From NCBI RefSeq assembly GCF_900454835.1, contig NZ_UGTM01000002.1, positions 186,001 to 250,000 of the forward strand: a stretch of DNA of 64,000 bases, read 5' to 3'. The notes under the pieces were generated by a model that was given only the letters and a program-made list of their open reading frames with translations, did no database searches and was not told where the DNA came from. Every line of letters begins with the position of its first letter. Position 1 is the stretch's first letter. This document shows positions 51,396 through 59,786 of this stretch, piece by piece. The DNA is from Prevotella denticola (lineage in GTDB: Bacteria; Bacteroidota; Bacteroidia; Bacteroidales; Bacteroidaceae). The translations under genes were made by a program, and so were the position numbers.

Positions 51396-51464
51396 ATAAA
51401 AAGTATTTTCAAAAGCAAGCGTTTTGCTAAAAAAGTTAAATTTCAGCCGAAAATAAGCCCACCA

Positions 51465-52505
51465 TCAGTCGGACAAGGCACTGAAGACTCTCCTCCCCTT
51501 CGCATAATACTGCCAGAGGACAGCATATTTCTTGCGGCCGTCCTGCGTGCAGTCCGCCATGCGTCCCGTGTTCTCCGGAGCCGCCGGGACCGCCGTTTCC
51601 GGCATCCGCTCAAACTCATGCCGCCACCGCCTGAAGGCACGGCGTGCAGAGAAGATTGCCTTGCAGTCGCCCCAGTTCCCGTTCATGACGAGTGTCTGGA
51701 AAGCAGCCAGATAGTCGAGGAACCAGCGCACCCGCATCACATGGCGCAGCTCTTCTTCGGGCAGGTTCTTCCACAACATCGTCAGGTTGTTGCGGAAGTT
51801 GAGGAAAGTCTTGCGCGGATTCGACTTCGGCAACGTCCCCCCTCCCACATGATAGACAAAGCTCTCCGGGAAGCAGAAGATACGTTTCCCCATCCGGTGC
51901 AGCCGCCAGCAGAGGTCTATCTCTTCATTGTGGGCAAAGAAGCGGCCGTCCAGTCCGCCCGCTTCCCAGTAGTCCCGGGCACGTATCATCATGCAGGCAC
52001 CTGTCGCCCAGAGGATTTCCTCGTTGTTGTCATACTGTCCGTTGTCATCCTCCACCGTATCGAAGATGCGCCCGCGGCAGAAGGGGTAGCCGTAGCGGTC
52101 GAGGAATCCGCCCGACGCACCGGCATACTCAAAGGCATCCCGATCTGCCATGGAGAGCAGTTTCGGCTGGCAGGCGGCAATGTCCTCATGGGCATCCATC
52201 TCCTCAATCAGCGGCGTCAGCCAGTGATGCGTCACCTCCACGTCACTGTTCAGCAGCACATAATACTCGCTCTCCACCTGTCTGAGCGCACGGTTGTACC
52301 CCCCGGCGAAACCATAGTTACGGTCTAACCGGATAACCCGCAGACGGGGGTACAGCCTATGCAGCCACGCCACGGAATCGTCTGTCGAGGCATTGTCGGC
52401 AATGATGACTTCCGCCTCGCTGCGCGAGAACTCCAGCACGGAAGGAAGGTACCGTTCCATCATGGCACGGCCGTTCCAGTTCAGTATGACGATTGCTGTT
52501 TTCAT
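51465..52505 (-). CDS. Glycosyltransferase family 2 protein
   Basis: 346 residues, GT-A fold. TAIVILNWNGRAMMERYLPS at the start, the DxD region YYVLLNSDVEVTHHWL, IIADNASTDDSVAWL, and an acceptor-site motif FFAHNEEIDLCWRLHRMGKR with the catalytic EEIDLC. Members of this rhamnosyl/GT2 subgroup (WbbL-like) add sugars from nucleotide donors to surface polysaccharides or lipids at the inner face of the cytoplasmic membrane. Acceptor unknown. ATG overlaps the mtaB stop (ATGA), so it is the second gene of an operon whose first gene modifies tRNA; this pairing is common in Bacteroidetes. Confidence 0.92.
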   Translation of the reverse strand: MKTAIVILNWNGRAMMERYLPSVLEFSRSEAEVIIADNASTDDSVAWLHRLYPRLRVIRLDRNYGFAGGYNRALRQVESEYYVLLNSDVEVTHHWLTPLIEEMDAHEDIAACQPKLLSMADRDAFEYAGASGGFLDRYGYPFCRGRIFDTVEDDNGQYDNNEEILWATGACMMIRARDYWEAGGLDGRFFAHNEEIDLCWRLHRMGKRIFCFPESFVYHVGGGTLPKSNPRKTFLNFRNNLTMLWKNLPEEELRHVMRVRWFLDYLAAFQTLVMNGNWGDCKAIFSARRAFRRWRHEFERMPETAVPAAPENTGRMADCTQDGRKKYAVLWQYYAKGRRVFSALSD

Positions 52506-53854
52506 AAGAGTTCTGCCTTTAATGAGCTTTGGTCGAAACTGAAGCCCCCCAGCCGCACACGGACAATCTGGTTGTCGTATGCTTCATCGGCCTGGGCCGG
52601 CGACAGTTCCACACGGATATAATTGTCCGTGAAGCCGTGCATGGCCTTGCCGCGCGGTGCCTTCTCAAAGAGCACGTCCGCCTCCTGCCCGATATGGGCG
52701 GCATAGAAGGCGTGCGTCTTCTCGTCGGAGAGTTTCAGAAGCCTGTGCGAACGGCGCTTCTTCTCACGGTCGTCCACCACGTAGGGAATGGAAAGTGCCG
52801 ACGTACCGGGACGCTCGGAATAAGGGAAGACATGGAGCTGTGTCACCGGCAGGGATTCGAGGAAACTGTAACAGTCCTCGAAATACTCCGGACGCTCGCC
52901 CCGTGAGCCCACCATGACATCCACGCCGATGAAAGCATCGGGCATCATTTCCTTGATGAGCCGTATCTTGTGGGCGAAGAGTGCGGTGTCGTAACGGCGA
53001 TGCATCAGTTTCAGCACCTCGTCAGAACCACTCTGGAGCGGAATGTGGAAGTGGGGCATAAACGCACGCGACTGTGCGCAGTACGCTATCAGTTCGTCAT
53101 CAATCAGGTCGGGTTCGAGCGAACTGATGCGGTAACGCCGGATGCCCTCAACCCTGTCCAGAGCCTTGACAAGGTCGAGGAAACGCTCTCCGGTCGTCTC
53201 CCCGAAGTCGCCGATGTTCACGCCTGTCAGGACGATTTCCCTGCCGCCCTCATGCGCCGCCTCCTCCGCCTGGCTGACAAGCGAAGCGATTGTCGGATTG
53301 CGCGAGAAGCCGCGGGCATAAGGAATCGTACAATAGGTACAGAAGTAGCTGCAGCCGTCCTGCACCTTCAGAAAGTAGCGGGTGCGGTTGCCGCGGGAGC
53401 AGCTCGGCTGGAAACTCCTGATGTCCTTCGTCCTGACCGAGTGGTATTCCGCCGGGGAAGCACCGTGTTCTTTCCCGGCCTCCGGCCTGTTCCAGGCATC
53501 ACTGAGATACTGTATGAGATCGGCCTTCTCATTGCTCCCCAGCACCAGGTCAACCCCCTCTATCCCGGCTACGGCGGCACTCTCCAACTGGGCATAGCAG
53601 CCTGTCACGATGACGAAGGCGCCGGGGTTCTGGCGCACCATCCGATGGATTACCTGACGGCACTTGTGGTCGGCGACCTCCGTAACCGAGCAGGTGTTGA
53701 TCAGACAGATGTCTGCCTTCTCGCTTTTCTTCGCTTCCCGCACGCCCATATTATATAAGGTACGCGCGAAGGTACTTGTCTCCGAGAAATTGAGTTTGCA
53801 CCCCAGTGTATAGAAACGGGCCGTCTTGCCCTGAAATGCTGCAGTATCTATCAT
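52502..53854 (-). CDS. mtaB: tRNA t6A37 methylthiotransferase MtaB
   Basis: Radical-SAM enzyme that converts t6A37 to ms2t6A in tRNAs reading ANN codons. 450 residues from ATG 53854 (MIDTAAFQGKTARFYTLGCK). N-terminal UPF0004 domain with Cys residues in TLGCKLN, INTCSV and VTGCYAQ binding one [4Fe-4S] cluster; radical-SAM triad in VQDGCSYFCTYCTIPYARG (CxxxCxxC); C-terminal TRAM domain (~385-450) ending ADEAYDNQIVRVRLGGF. The longer frame up to 54031 is rejected: the -7 element 53868-53861 is only seven bases before this ATG. Distinguished from MiaB by length and the MtaB-type YxLGCKLN start. Confidence 0.95.
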   Translation of the reverse strand: MIDTAAFQGKTARFYTLGCKLNFSETSTFARTLYNMGVREAKKSEKADICLINTCSVTEVADHKCRQVIHRMVRQNPGAFVIVTGCYAQLESAAVAGIEGVDLVLGSNEKADLIQYLSDAWNRPEAGKEHGASPAEYHSVRTKDIRSFQPSCSRGNRTRYFLKVQDGCSYFCTYCTIPYARGFSRNPTIASLVSQAEEAAHEGGREIVLTGVNIGDFGETTGERFLDLVKALDRVEGIRRYRISSLEPDLIDDELIAYCAQSRAFMPHFHIPLQSGSDEVLKLMHRRYDTALFAHKIRLIKEMMPDAFIGVDVMVGSRGERPEYFEDCYSFLESLPVTQLHVFPYSERPGTSALSIPYVVDDREKKRRSHRLLKLSDEKTHAFYAAHIGQEADVLFEKAPRGKAMHGFTDNYIRVELSPAQADEAYDNQIVRVRLGGFSFDQSSLKAELL

Positions 53855-53860
53855 AATCTG

Positions 53861-53868
53861 CAAAGTTA
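53861..53868 (-). promoter_or_regulatory. -7 promoter element of mtaB, nearly leaderless
   Basis: TAACTTTG on the minus strand, six bases before the ATG at 53854. Confidence 0.6.
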
Positions 53869-54021
53869 CGGTAAAATGAAGACAAAACCAAAGAAAAGCC
53901 GCCGTTTGCGCATCCGAGGAGGAAGAAGACGGCACGGGAAACGGCTGTTCCGGCTTCCCGGAGAGAATGCTCCGATGGCATGAAAACGGAGAAAAGTGTA
54001 CTGTGCAGGCACACATCAAGA

Positions 54022-54080
54022 ACTTTAACATTTGTTTAAAGTCTATATTATACTGATTATCAGTATATTATACATTTGTT
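54022..54080 (+). promoter_or_regulatory. Cluster of operator-like sites upstream of the small lipoprotein gene
   Basis: ACTTTAA/TTAAAGT inverted repeat (54022-54042), two direct copies of ACATTTGTT (54028 and 54072) and a perfect palindrome TATACTGATTATCAGTATA (54049-54067) lie 60-120 bases before the -7 element at 54136. The whole gap 53869-54194 is very AT-rich and otherwise empty. Confidence 0.5.
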
Positions 54081-54135
54081 ACAAAAGGGGATAAAAAAAG
54101 TACTTAAAAAATGATTGCCGAATAAAAAAAATACT

Positions 54136-54143
54136 TACCTTTG
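54136..54143 (+). promoter_or_regulatory. -7 promoter element of the small lipoprotein gene
   Basis: TACCTTTG in an A-rich context; the ATG is at 54195 after a leader rich in A and T. Confidence 0.65.
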
Positions 54144-54194
54144 CAACGTTTTAACAAACAAATGATTGTTTTACAGATTTAAAAAGCAAAGAAA

Positions 54195-54383
54195 ATGAAG
54201 AAATTAGTTTTAGCATTCGTAGCTGTAGCAGCTATCTCTTTCGCATCTTGTGGTAACAACTCTAAGCCGGCTCAGAACGCTGACTCTACTGCAGATTCAG
54301 TTCAGCAGGATTCTGACAGCCTGTCTCAGGACTCAGCTGCCGCTCCTATGGATAGCGCTGCTGCAGACTCTGTTGCCAAGTAA
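54195..54383 (+). CDS. Small abundant-looking lipoprotein
   Basis: 62 residues: signal peptide with lipobox SFASC (Cys19), then a hydrophilic Ser/Asp/Ala/Gln-rich mature part (ADSTADSVQQDSDSLSQDSA in the middle) of low complexity, ending DSVAK. No fold predicted. Codons are A/T-ending (GCT, TCT, GTA), unlike most neighbours, and the strong-looking promoter, AT-rich leader and clean terminator suggest very high expression. Similar short Ser/Asp-rich lipoproteins exist in Bacteroidetes without known function. Possible envelope spacer, by analogy only with Lpp-type proteins. Confidence 0.8.
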   Translation: MKKLVLAFVAVAAISFASCGNNSKPAQNADSTADSVQQDSDSLSQDSAAAPMDSAAADSVAK

Positions 54384-54415
54384 GCACAGAACGAACAGAA
54401 AAAGAGAGAAATTGG

Positions 54416-54448
54416 CCGCAGGACTTCCGTCCTGCGGTTTTCTCGTTT
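54416..54448 (+). terminator. Intrinsic terminator of the small lipoprotein gene
   Basis: CCGCAGGAC and GTCCTGCGG around TTCC, followed by TTTTCTCGTTTT. Strong rho-independent terminator 32 bases after the stop. Confidence 0.9.
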
Positions 54449-54549
54449 TAAGGGGGCTGAGGCCCGCTTCCTTGTCCGCACAGATCAGCCATCCGGGAGA
54501 CAGGCAGACCAGGAGCGGAAAACAGACAAGCCCCGGATGATTTTCAGAC

Positions 54550-54630
54550 AAGGCCTAATTGAGGGCCAGAAGGGCGTTACTTGCATGGCAAGTAACGCCC
54601 TTCTGCAATGCAACTAAGCACCTTTCCAAA
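54550..54630. repeat. Block E of the dispersed ~22-bp repeat family
   Basis: Units AAGGCCTAATTGAGGGCCAGA, AGGGCGTTACTTGCATGGCA, ACGCCCTTCTGCAATGCAA, ending AGCACCTTTCC (complement of the end motif). Two units face each other and create a perfect 18-bp inverted repeat at 54567-54605. The gap 54449-54828 holds this block and the next promoter, no gene. Confidence 0.75.
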
Positions 54631-54784
54631 GCAGTATCGTAATCCTTTGATTGTCAATAGGATTCAAACGGCATCAAAAGCCATGCTGACAGACAGAGGA
54701 GATGGCCATGATGGGTACAGACCGGAATGCCCACACGGAATAAAATCATAACAAATGGGTATTGTGCCGTTGACTGAATTCTGA

Positions 54785-54792
54785 TAACTTTG
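54785..54792 (+). promoter_or_regulatory. -7 promoter element of the haem-acquisition operon
   Basis: TAACTTTG, 37 bases before the ATG at 54829. No clear Fur-box-like palindrome was seen around it. Confidence 0.6.
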
Positions 54793-54828
54793 CAGCTGAG
54801 TTTAAATTTAATAAACAGAATCAGCAAC

Positions 54829-55311
54829 ATGAGATTTAAAAATTTATTCCGGACATTCGCCGTCACGCTGCTGCTATCGGCGGGGACAGTCTCTGCCGCT
54901 GCGGCCGACTATGTGAAGGTGACTGACAAAGCGGGTGCGGCCACGACCTTTGCCCTCTCCGAGAAACCGACCGTCACCTTTACGGCCGACAAGCTCGTCC
55001 TGAAAGCCGGCAGCCAGACGGTGGAATATCCTTTGGCAGACATGGTAACCTTCGAGTTCGCCGACCAGCCCACCGGCATCAACACCGCCGGCGGTGAAGA
55101 GACCCATGCCATCTTTTCGTTCAGCAGTTCTTCCGTAAGAGGAGAAGGCCTGAAGCCGGGCAGCCGTGTGGAAGTCTACACCGTCAACGGACAGCTCGTA
55201 AGCAGCGCCCGTGTGAGCCAGAGCGGCTCCGTAGAGGCTCCTCTCAACGGACAGACCGGTGTGTTCATCGTAAAATCATCAAACAAGACATTTAAATTTA
55301 TCAATAAATGA
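54829..55311 (+). CDS. Small exported protein ending in a sorting-domain-like module
   Basis: 160 residues from ATG 54829 (MRFKNLFRTFAVTLLLSAGT, signal peptide to about AAA23). The N-terminal half (DYVKVTDKAGAATTFALSEKPTVTFTADKL, in part; VEYPLADMVTFEF) has the short strand pattern seen at the start of many small Bacteroidetes exported proteins. The end (VEVYTVNGQLVSSARVSQSG, GVFIVKSSNKTFKFINK) looks like a type IX secretion C-terminal domain, so surface delivery by T9SS is possible. First gene of the haem operon; overlaps the next by four bases (ATGA). Function unknown. Confidence 0.75.
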   Translation: MRFKNLFRTFAVTLLLSAGTVSAAAADYVKVTDKAGAATTFALSEKPTVTFTADKLVLKAGSQTVEYPLADMVTFEFADQPTGINTAGGEETHAIFSFSSSSVRGEGLKPGSRVEVYTVNGQLVSSARVSQSGSVEAPLNGQTGVFIVKSSNKTFKFINK

Positions 55312-55901
55312 AGAAGTTCTTTACTTTAGCAATCGTATCGCTTTTGAGTACCGCAGCCGTACAGGCACAGAAGGTTGTCATCAACAAGGCTGACGGCACA
55401 CAGGTGACATTCCAGGCAAGCGAAATCACAAACGTACAGTTCGTACCGGCATCCCTGACAGACAATTTCGTCGGGAGCTACAAGGGGGAAGACAAGATAA
55501 GTGTAGGTGGATTGTTCTCATATACTTCTTCTGAAGCCGTCACCTACAAGGTAACTGCCAACGAAGACGGTACCGTCAATCTGACTGTTCCGGAGGAAAC
55601 TTTCAAAAAGACCATGATGGGCAACCTCACTTTGAGTTCTTACACCATCAGCAAGATTCCTTACGACGAGAGCAAGAAGGCTTTTATCAAGGCCTACAAG
55701 GACGACAACATCAAATTCCACTTTATCATCAAGGATGACAATGGAGCGGTGACCAGCGACAAGGAATATACATTTGACAGCAGAATCTGCAAGGTCACTA
55801 TTACCAAAGGTGCTGACGGCAAACTGACAGTAAGCAACACCTACCAGATGGGGAAAATGCCTTTCCCGATCTCAGGCACATTCACCGGCACAAAGCAGTA
55901 A
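55308..55901 (+). CDS. Calycin-like domain exported protein
   Basis: 197 residues with signal peptide (1-~20, AAVQAQ). Mature start KVVINKADGTQVTFQASEITNVQFVPAS resembles the DUF-like head of the preceding protein; then a calycin-like beta-barrel (~50-195): FVGSYKGEDKISVGGLFSY, VNLTVPEETFKKTMMGNLTLSSYTI (in part) and VTITKGADGKLTVSNTYQMG. Such lipocalin-like proteins are often next to HmuY genes in Bacteroidetes and might bind a hydrophobic ligand such as haem or a porphyrin; that is inference. Coupled to the gene before and 18 bases before hmuY. Confidence 0.82.
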   Translation: MKKFFTLAIVSLLSTAAVQAQKVVINKADGTQVTFQASEITNVQFVPASLTDNFVGSYKGEDKISVGGLFSYTSSEAVTYKVTANEDGTVNLTVPEETFKKTMMGNLTLSSYTISKIPYDESKKAFIKAYKDDNIKFHFIIKDDNGAVTSDKEYTFDSRICKVTITKGADGKLTVSNTYQMGKMPFPISGTFTGTKQ

Positions 55902-55919
55902 TCGCATAAAGAGGGAGAC

Positions 55920-56711
55920 ATGAACCTCAGAAAACATATCTTAGACACGCTTGCAGGCGTTGCCGTTCTACTGACGGCGACAGCCTGCAGCGGCGTTTTC
56001 GACGGCATCTACGATGAAGTGCCGGCCACTCCGACCGTCACGGAGGGACAGCTGCTCGTCGACGCCACCAGCTGGAAAGACTGGTACTACGTCGACTTCG
56101 ACTCGCTGCGCACGTACATAGAGCAGAAGGACACCGCAGGGCTGCTGAAGGCGCAGACCCACTTCGCCCATTTCCCCATCCCGACGACGCTGTCGGGCGG
56201 TGCAGGCGACGGCCAGACCGGTATCTATACCTACTGGTTCGATGTCTTCGGGAAGGGCATCTCGGTCAACGAGAAGCGTTCTTTCACGCCTGCCGATGCA
56301 CAGGAAGAGCCGCCGTCGTGGAGCATTGCCATCCACCGCAACAACGTGCGGACGAACGGCGGAGCCGTGCTGGAAACCAACTACAAATCGATGAACGAAC
56401 TGCCGAAGAGTAGCATCGACTTCCTGGGCGCAACCTTCCAGCCCGACGAATGGAGCGAGAACGAGGTGTGGGCCGACCAGTCGCAGATGCTCCAGAGCCT
56501 GATCGGCTGTCAGGGCATCAAGATCAACAAGGTGCTCTCCACCTGGCTCCGGCTCGACATACCGCCCATGCCGCCGGCCTTCACCATGAACAGCCATGTG
56601 TTCATCATCCGGATGAAGAACGGCAACTATGCCGCCGTGCAGCTGGAGAACTATATGAATGCCGAAGGCGCCAAGTGCTGGCTGACGATCAATTACAAGT
56701 ATCCGTATTAA
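55920..56711 (+). CDS. hmuY: HmuY family haem-binding lipoprotein
   Basis: 263 residues, lipobox TATAC (Cys23). The HmuY fold is indicated by VDATSWKDWYYVDFDSL at the mature N-terminus, WSIAIHRNNVRTNGGAVLETNY (in part), VLSTWLRLDIPPMPPAFTMNSHVFIIRMKNGNYAAVQLENYMN (in part). HmuY proteins pick up haem from host haemoproteins and hand it to HmuR. The axial ligands differ between species (two His in P. gingivalis; Met residues in others); here His in IHRNN and several Met residues (PMPPAFTMNSH) are candidates. Outer leaflet lipoprotein. The receptor gene follows after 73 bases. Confidence 0.9.
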   Translation: MNLRKHILDTLAGVAVLLTATACSGVFDGIYDEVPATPTVTEGQLLVDATSWKDWYYVDFDSLRTYIEQKDTAGLLKAQTHFAHFPIPTTLSGGAGDGQTGIYTYWFDVFGKGISVNEKRSFTPADAQEEPPSWSIAIHRNNVRTNGGAVLETNYKSMNELPKSSIDFLGATFQPDEWSENEVWADQSQMLQSLIGCQGIKINKVLSTWLRLDIPPMPPAFTMNSHVFIIRMKNGNYAAVQLENYMNAEGAKCWLTINYKYPY

Positions 56712-56784
56712 ATTACCCATAACCGCCTCCATTCCAGTCACTCCCCAGCGGAAGAAGCGGAGACGGCAGTGGGCTTCCTGATAT

Positions 56785-58764
56785 ATGATGAAACGAACAG
56801 TCTTTATCTTGCCGGCACTGTCGTGCCTGTTCCCCGCTGCGCTGCGGGCAGACCTGCCGGGCGACTCCATCTACAAGTGCGTCGAAATGGAGCAGGTCGT
56901 CGTGACGGGTACACGCACGCCGAAGCTGCTCGCCAACACCCCTGTGCTGACGAAGCTCATCACGGCATCCGACATCGCCAAGGCCGATGCCACCAATCTG
57001 CGCGACCTCCTGCAGCAGGTCCTGCCGGGTGTGGAGTTCTCCTACGCCATGAACCAGCAGGTACACATGAACTTCTCGGGATTCGGCGGACAGAGCATGC
57101 TGATTCTCGTGGACGGCGAACGGCTCGCCGGCGAGACGATGGACGACGTCGACTTCTCACGGCTCTGCATGGACAATGTCGACCACATCGAAATCGTGAA
57201 GGGAGCGGCATCGGCACTCTACGGCTCGAATGCGGCCGGCGGTGTCATCAACATCATCACCAAGAACGGCATCCGTCCGTTCGCCCTCAACCTCAACGCC
57301 CGCCTGGGCCGTCACCATGAGCAGCGTTACGGACTGTCATGGCAGCAGGGAGCGGGCAGATGGAGCAACCTGCTGACTGTCAACCGGAACAGATCGGACA
57401 ACTACGACGTACACAACGGAGACAACCCCGTGACCCGCGTCGTGGCCACCATCTACGGCGATGCGACGTGGAACTTCAAGGAGCAGCTGTCCTACCGTCC
57501 CAGCGAGAAGCTCTCGCTGACAGGGCGTGCCGGCTACTTCTACCGCCAGCTTGTCCGCACCTCTGAGACGCCGGAGCGTTACCGTGACTTCTCGGGCGGA
57601 CTGCGCGGCATCTGGAAACCGGACACGCACAACAGTCTCGACCTCTCCTACGCCTTCGACCAGTACGACAAGTCGGACTACCAGCGCATCACACGGCTCG
57701 ACATCCGCGACTACTCGAATGTGCAGAACAGCCTCCGCCTGCTTTACAACCACACTTTCGGAAGCGACGATGTCCTTTCGCTGGGAGCGGATTACATGCA
57801 CGACTATCTCTTCAATACGAATCTGGAGGACCGGACACGCAGGCAGGATTCGTTCGATGCCTTCGCACAGTACGACTGGAACGTCAGCCGGCAGTGGGAA
57901 GCCGTGGGCGCGCTGCGGTACGACTACTTCTCGGACGGGCGCATCTCGCGCCTGACACCCAAGGTGAGCGTGCGTTACCAGCCCGTACGCAACCTGAATT
58001 TCCGTGCCAGCTACGGCATGGGCTTCCGTGCGCCGACGCTGAAGGAGAAGTATTACAACTTCGACATGGCCGGGATATGGATTGTTGAGGGCAATCCTGC
58101 CTTGAAGCCGGAAGTGAGCCATAACTTCAACCTCTCGGCCGACTATACGCACAGGCACTACAACTTCACCCTCGCTGCTTATTACAACCGGATCAGGGAC
58201 AAGATCGCCACGGGCGCACCGTTCTACAAGAACCCCTCCGACCGCATTCCCCATCTGCCCTATCTCAACCTCGACGACTACTCCGTCAGCGGCGGAGAGG
58301 CCACCGCACAGGCACGATGGCCGAACGGACTGACGGCACGCCTGTCCTACGCCTATACGCACGAGCGGCTGCCCAAGGACAAGAACAGCAATGCGGTGAA
58401 CAACCAGTACATCCCGGCCCGCAAGCACTCCATGACGGGGCACATCGACTGGGACCGACAGTTCTCGACGGCATACGGACTGAACATCGGTCTCGACGGC
58501 CGCTTCCTGTCGGCGGTAGACAACCAGGAGTTCGTGGACTACTACGACATCTCCAAGGGCATACGCACCATCCACTATCCCGCCTACGCCCTCTTCAAGC
58601 TCTCGCTGGTACAGCGCATCGGCAAGGCGGTGAAGGCAAGTGTCATCCTCGACAACTTCTTCAACTACAAGCCGGAGTATTATTATCTGAACTGTCCGCT
58701 GACAGACGGCACGAACCTGATGGTAGGCCTGTCGGTTGATGTGGACAAGTTCTTCAAGTTCTGA
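56785..58764 (+). CDS. hmuR: TonB-dependent haem receptor, HmuR-like
   Basis: 659 residues. Signal peptide (1-~22), a TonB box-like segment near MEQVVVTGTRTPKLL, plug domain (~45-160) with LRDLLQQVLPGVEFS, FGGQSMLILVDGERLAGE and IEIVKGAASALYGSNAAGGVINIIT (in part), and a 22-strand barrel ending SVDVDKFFKF. Homologues bind haemoprotein haem through NPDL/YRAP-like loops; here FRAPTLKEKYYNF and VEGNPALKPEVSHNFNLSADY (in part) correspond to FRAP and NPxLKPE motifs. Located directly after hmuY, so haem uptake is the strong assignment. Length is normal. Confidence 0.93.
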   Translation: MMKRTVFILPALSCLFPAALRADLPGDSIYKCVEMEQVVVTGTRTPKLLANTPVLTKLITASDIAKADATNLRDLLQQVLPGVEFSYAMNQQVHMNFSGFGGQSMLILVDGERLAGETMDDVDFSRLCMDNVDHIEIVKGAASALYGSNAAGGVINIITKNGIRPFALNLNARLGRHHEQRYGLSWQQGAGRWSNLLTVNRNRSDNYDVHNGDNPVTRVVATIYGDATWNFKEQLSYRPSEKLSLTGRAGYFYRQLVRTSETPERYRDFSGGLRGIWKPDTHNSLDLSYAFDQYDKSDYQRITRLDIRDYSNVQNSLRLLYNHTFGSDDVLSLGADYMHDYLFNTNLEDRTRRQDSFDAFAQYDWNVSRQWEAVGALRYDYFSDGRISRLTPKVSVRYQPVRNLNFRASYGMGFRAPTLKEKYYNFDMAGIWIVEGNPALKPEVSHNFNLSADYTHRHYNFTLAAYYNRIRDKIATGAPFYKNPSDRIPHLPYLNLDDYSVSGGEATAQARWPNGLTARLSYAYTHERLPKDKNSNAVNNQYIPARKHSMTGHIDWDRQFSTAYGLNIGLDGRFLSAVDNQEFVDYYDISKGIRTIHYPAYALFKLSLVQRIGKAVKASVILDNFFNYKPEYYYLNCPLTDGTNLMVGLSVDVDKFFKF

Positions 58765-58781
58765 AACACATCCTACAGACA

Positions 58782-59654
58782 ATGGAAAAGAAAAAGATAT
58801 ACTGGTGGCGCACGCTCGCCTCGTTCATTCTCGTATTGTTCACGATGCCGCTGGGCCATGCCCTCATGATCCTGATGGAGAAGTTCATGCAGCCCGAGGC
58901 CGTACATTATGCCGGCTTCATGATGGGTTTCGCAGGACTGGTGATGGTCATCATCGGCGTGTTCGTCAAAGGCGACACCCGCCAGACGCTCTGGGGACTC
59001 CTCGGCGGCCTACTCTTCTGGACCGGCTGGGTGGAGTTCCTCTTCCTTTATTATGCCCGCCGCTACGGCGTGCAGCCCGAGATAGAGAACGGCGTCGTCG
59101 TCACGAAACCTGAATACCTCATCATGCCGGCCTCCTTCGGGCTGTGGATGATGGTGATGACGATGTACATCTTCAGCACGCGCAACGGCTGCGACTTCAT
59201 CACGTGGATTCAGGAAAAGCTCTTCGGTGCGCGCAAGAACAAAATCGTCATGCAGCCCATGACGCACCACACCTCCATCATCACCTTCATGGAGCTGAAC
59301 ATGATCCTCTGGGCGTTCTACCTCCTACTGATGTTCTGCTACGACAAGAACTTCCTCGGCGACCACCATCCGGTGACCTATCTCGTGGGCATCGGCTGCT
59401 TCATCGGGTCGCTCTTCATGCTCCGCCGCCAGCTCCACATCGCTGCGTGGGGGGCCAACATCCGCATGGCCGTGGCGACGGTGATCGTCTTCTGGACACC
59501 TGTCGAGATCCTCGGACGCATCAACTTCTTCCACGAGTTCTGGGTAGAACCGGAGAAGTACAGCACGCTGCTGCTCTGCATCCTTGTTGCTTTCGTCCTC
59601 CTGCTGGCTTATTTCTGGCTGAAGGCTTCCAAGCGGAAACGTGCCGGCAGCTGA
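58782..59654 (+). CDS. Eight-helix membrane protein of unknown function, haem-operon partner
   Basis: 290 residues, about eight transmembrane helices (~10-31, 43-62, 69-91, 112-130, 167-187, 197-213, 226-243, 261-280). Histidines at 26, 42, 162, 163, 195, 196, 219 and 251 are concentrated at helix ends, which could ligate haem or metal. No transporter, ABC or MotA motif; not CobN/HmuS, HmuT, HmuU or HmuV. Co-transcribed 17 bases after hmuR. Ends with a positive tail (KASKRKRAGS). I do not recognise a family; candidate inner-membrane step of haem import, sensing or modification. Confidence 0.75.
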   Translation: MEKKKIYWWRTLASFILVLFTMPLGHALMILMEKFMQPEAVHYAGFMMGFAGLVMVIIGVFVKGDTRQTLWGLLGGLLFWTGWVEFLFLYYARRYGVQPEIENGVVVTKPEYLIMPASFGLWMMVMTMYIFSTRNGCDFITWIQEKLFGARKNKIVMQPMTHHTSIITFMELNMILWAFYLLLMFCYDKNFLGDHHPVTYLVGIGCFIGSLFMLRRQLHIAAWGANIRMAVATVIVFWTPVEILGRINFFHEFWVEPEKYSTLLLCILVAFVLLLAYFWLKASKRKRAGS

Positions 59655-59752
59655 CTCCTATACAGAACAGGGGCGAGGAGCTGCCCTGGAAGGAAATGGC
59701 AGGAAAGACATTAATATGTTTCTGTTCCGGCAAACATCATAGGATAAAACAG

Positions 59753-59786
59753 CGGCACGCATAGTTTCAAAAAGCCATGCGTGCCG
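59753..59786 (+). terminator. Hairpin downstream of the haem operon
   Basis: CGGCACGCAT (59753-59762) and its exact complement ATGCGTGCCG (59777-59786) around a 14-base loop; followed by ATGTTCTT. About 100 bases after the last stop of the operon. Confidence 0.55.

Noticed and set aside
53855..54031. N-terminal extension of MtaB
   Set aside because: The -7 promoter element lies within it, and relatives begin near the later Met.
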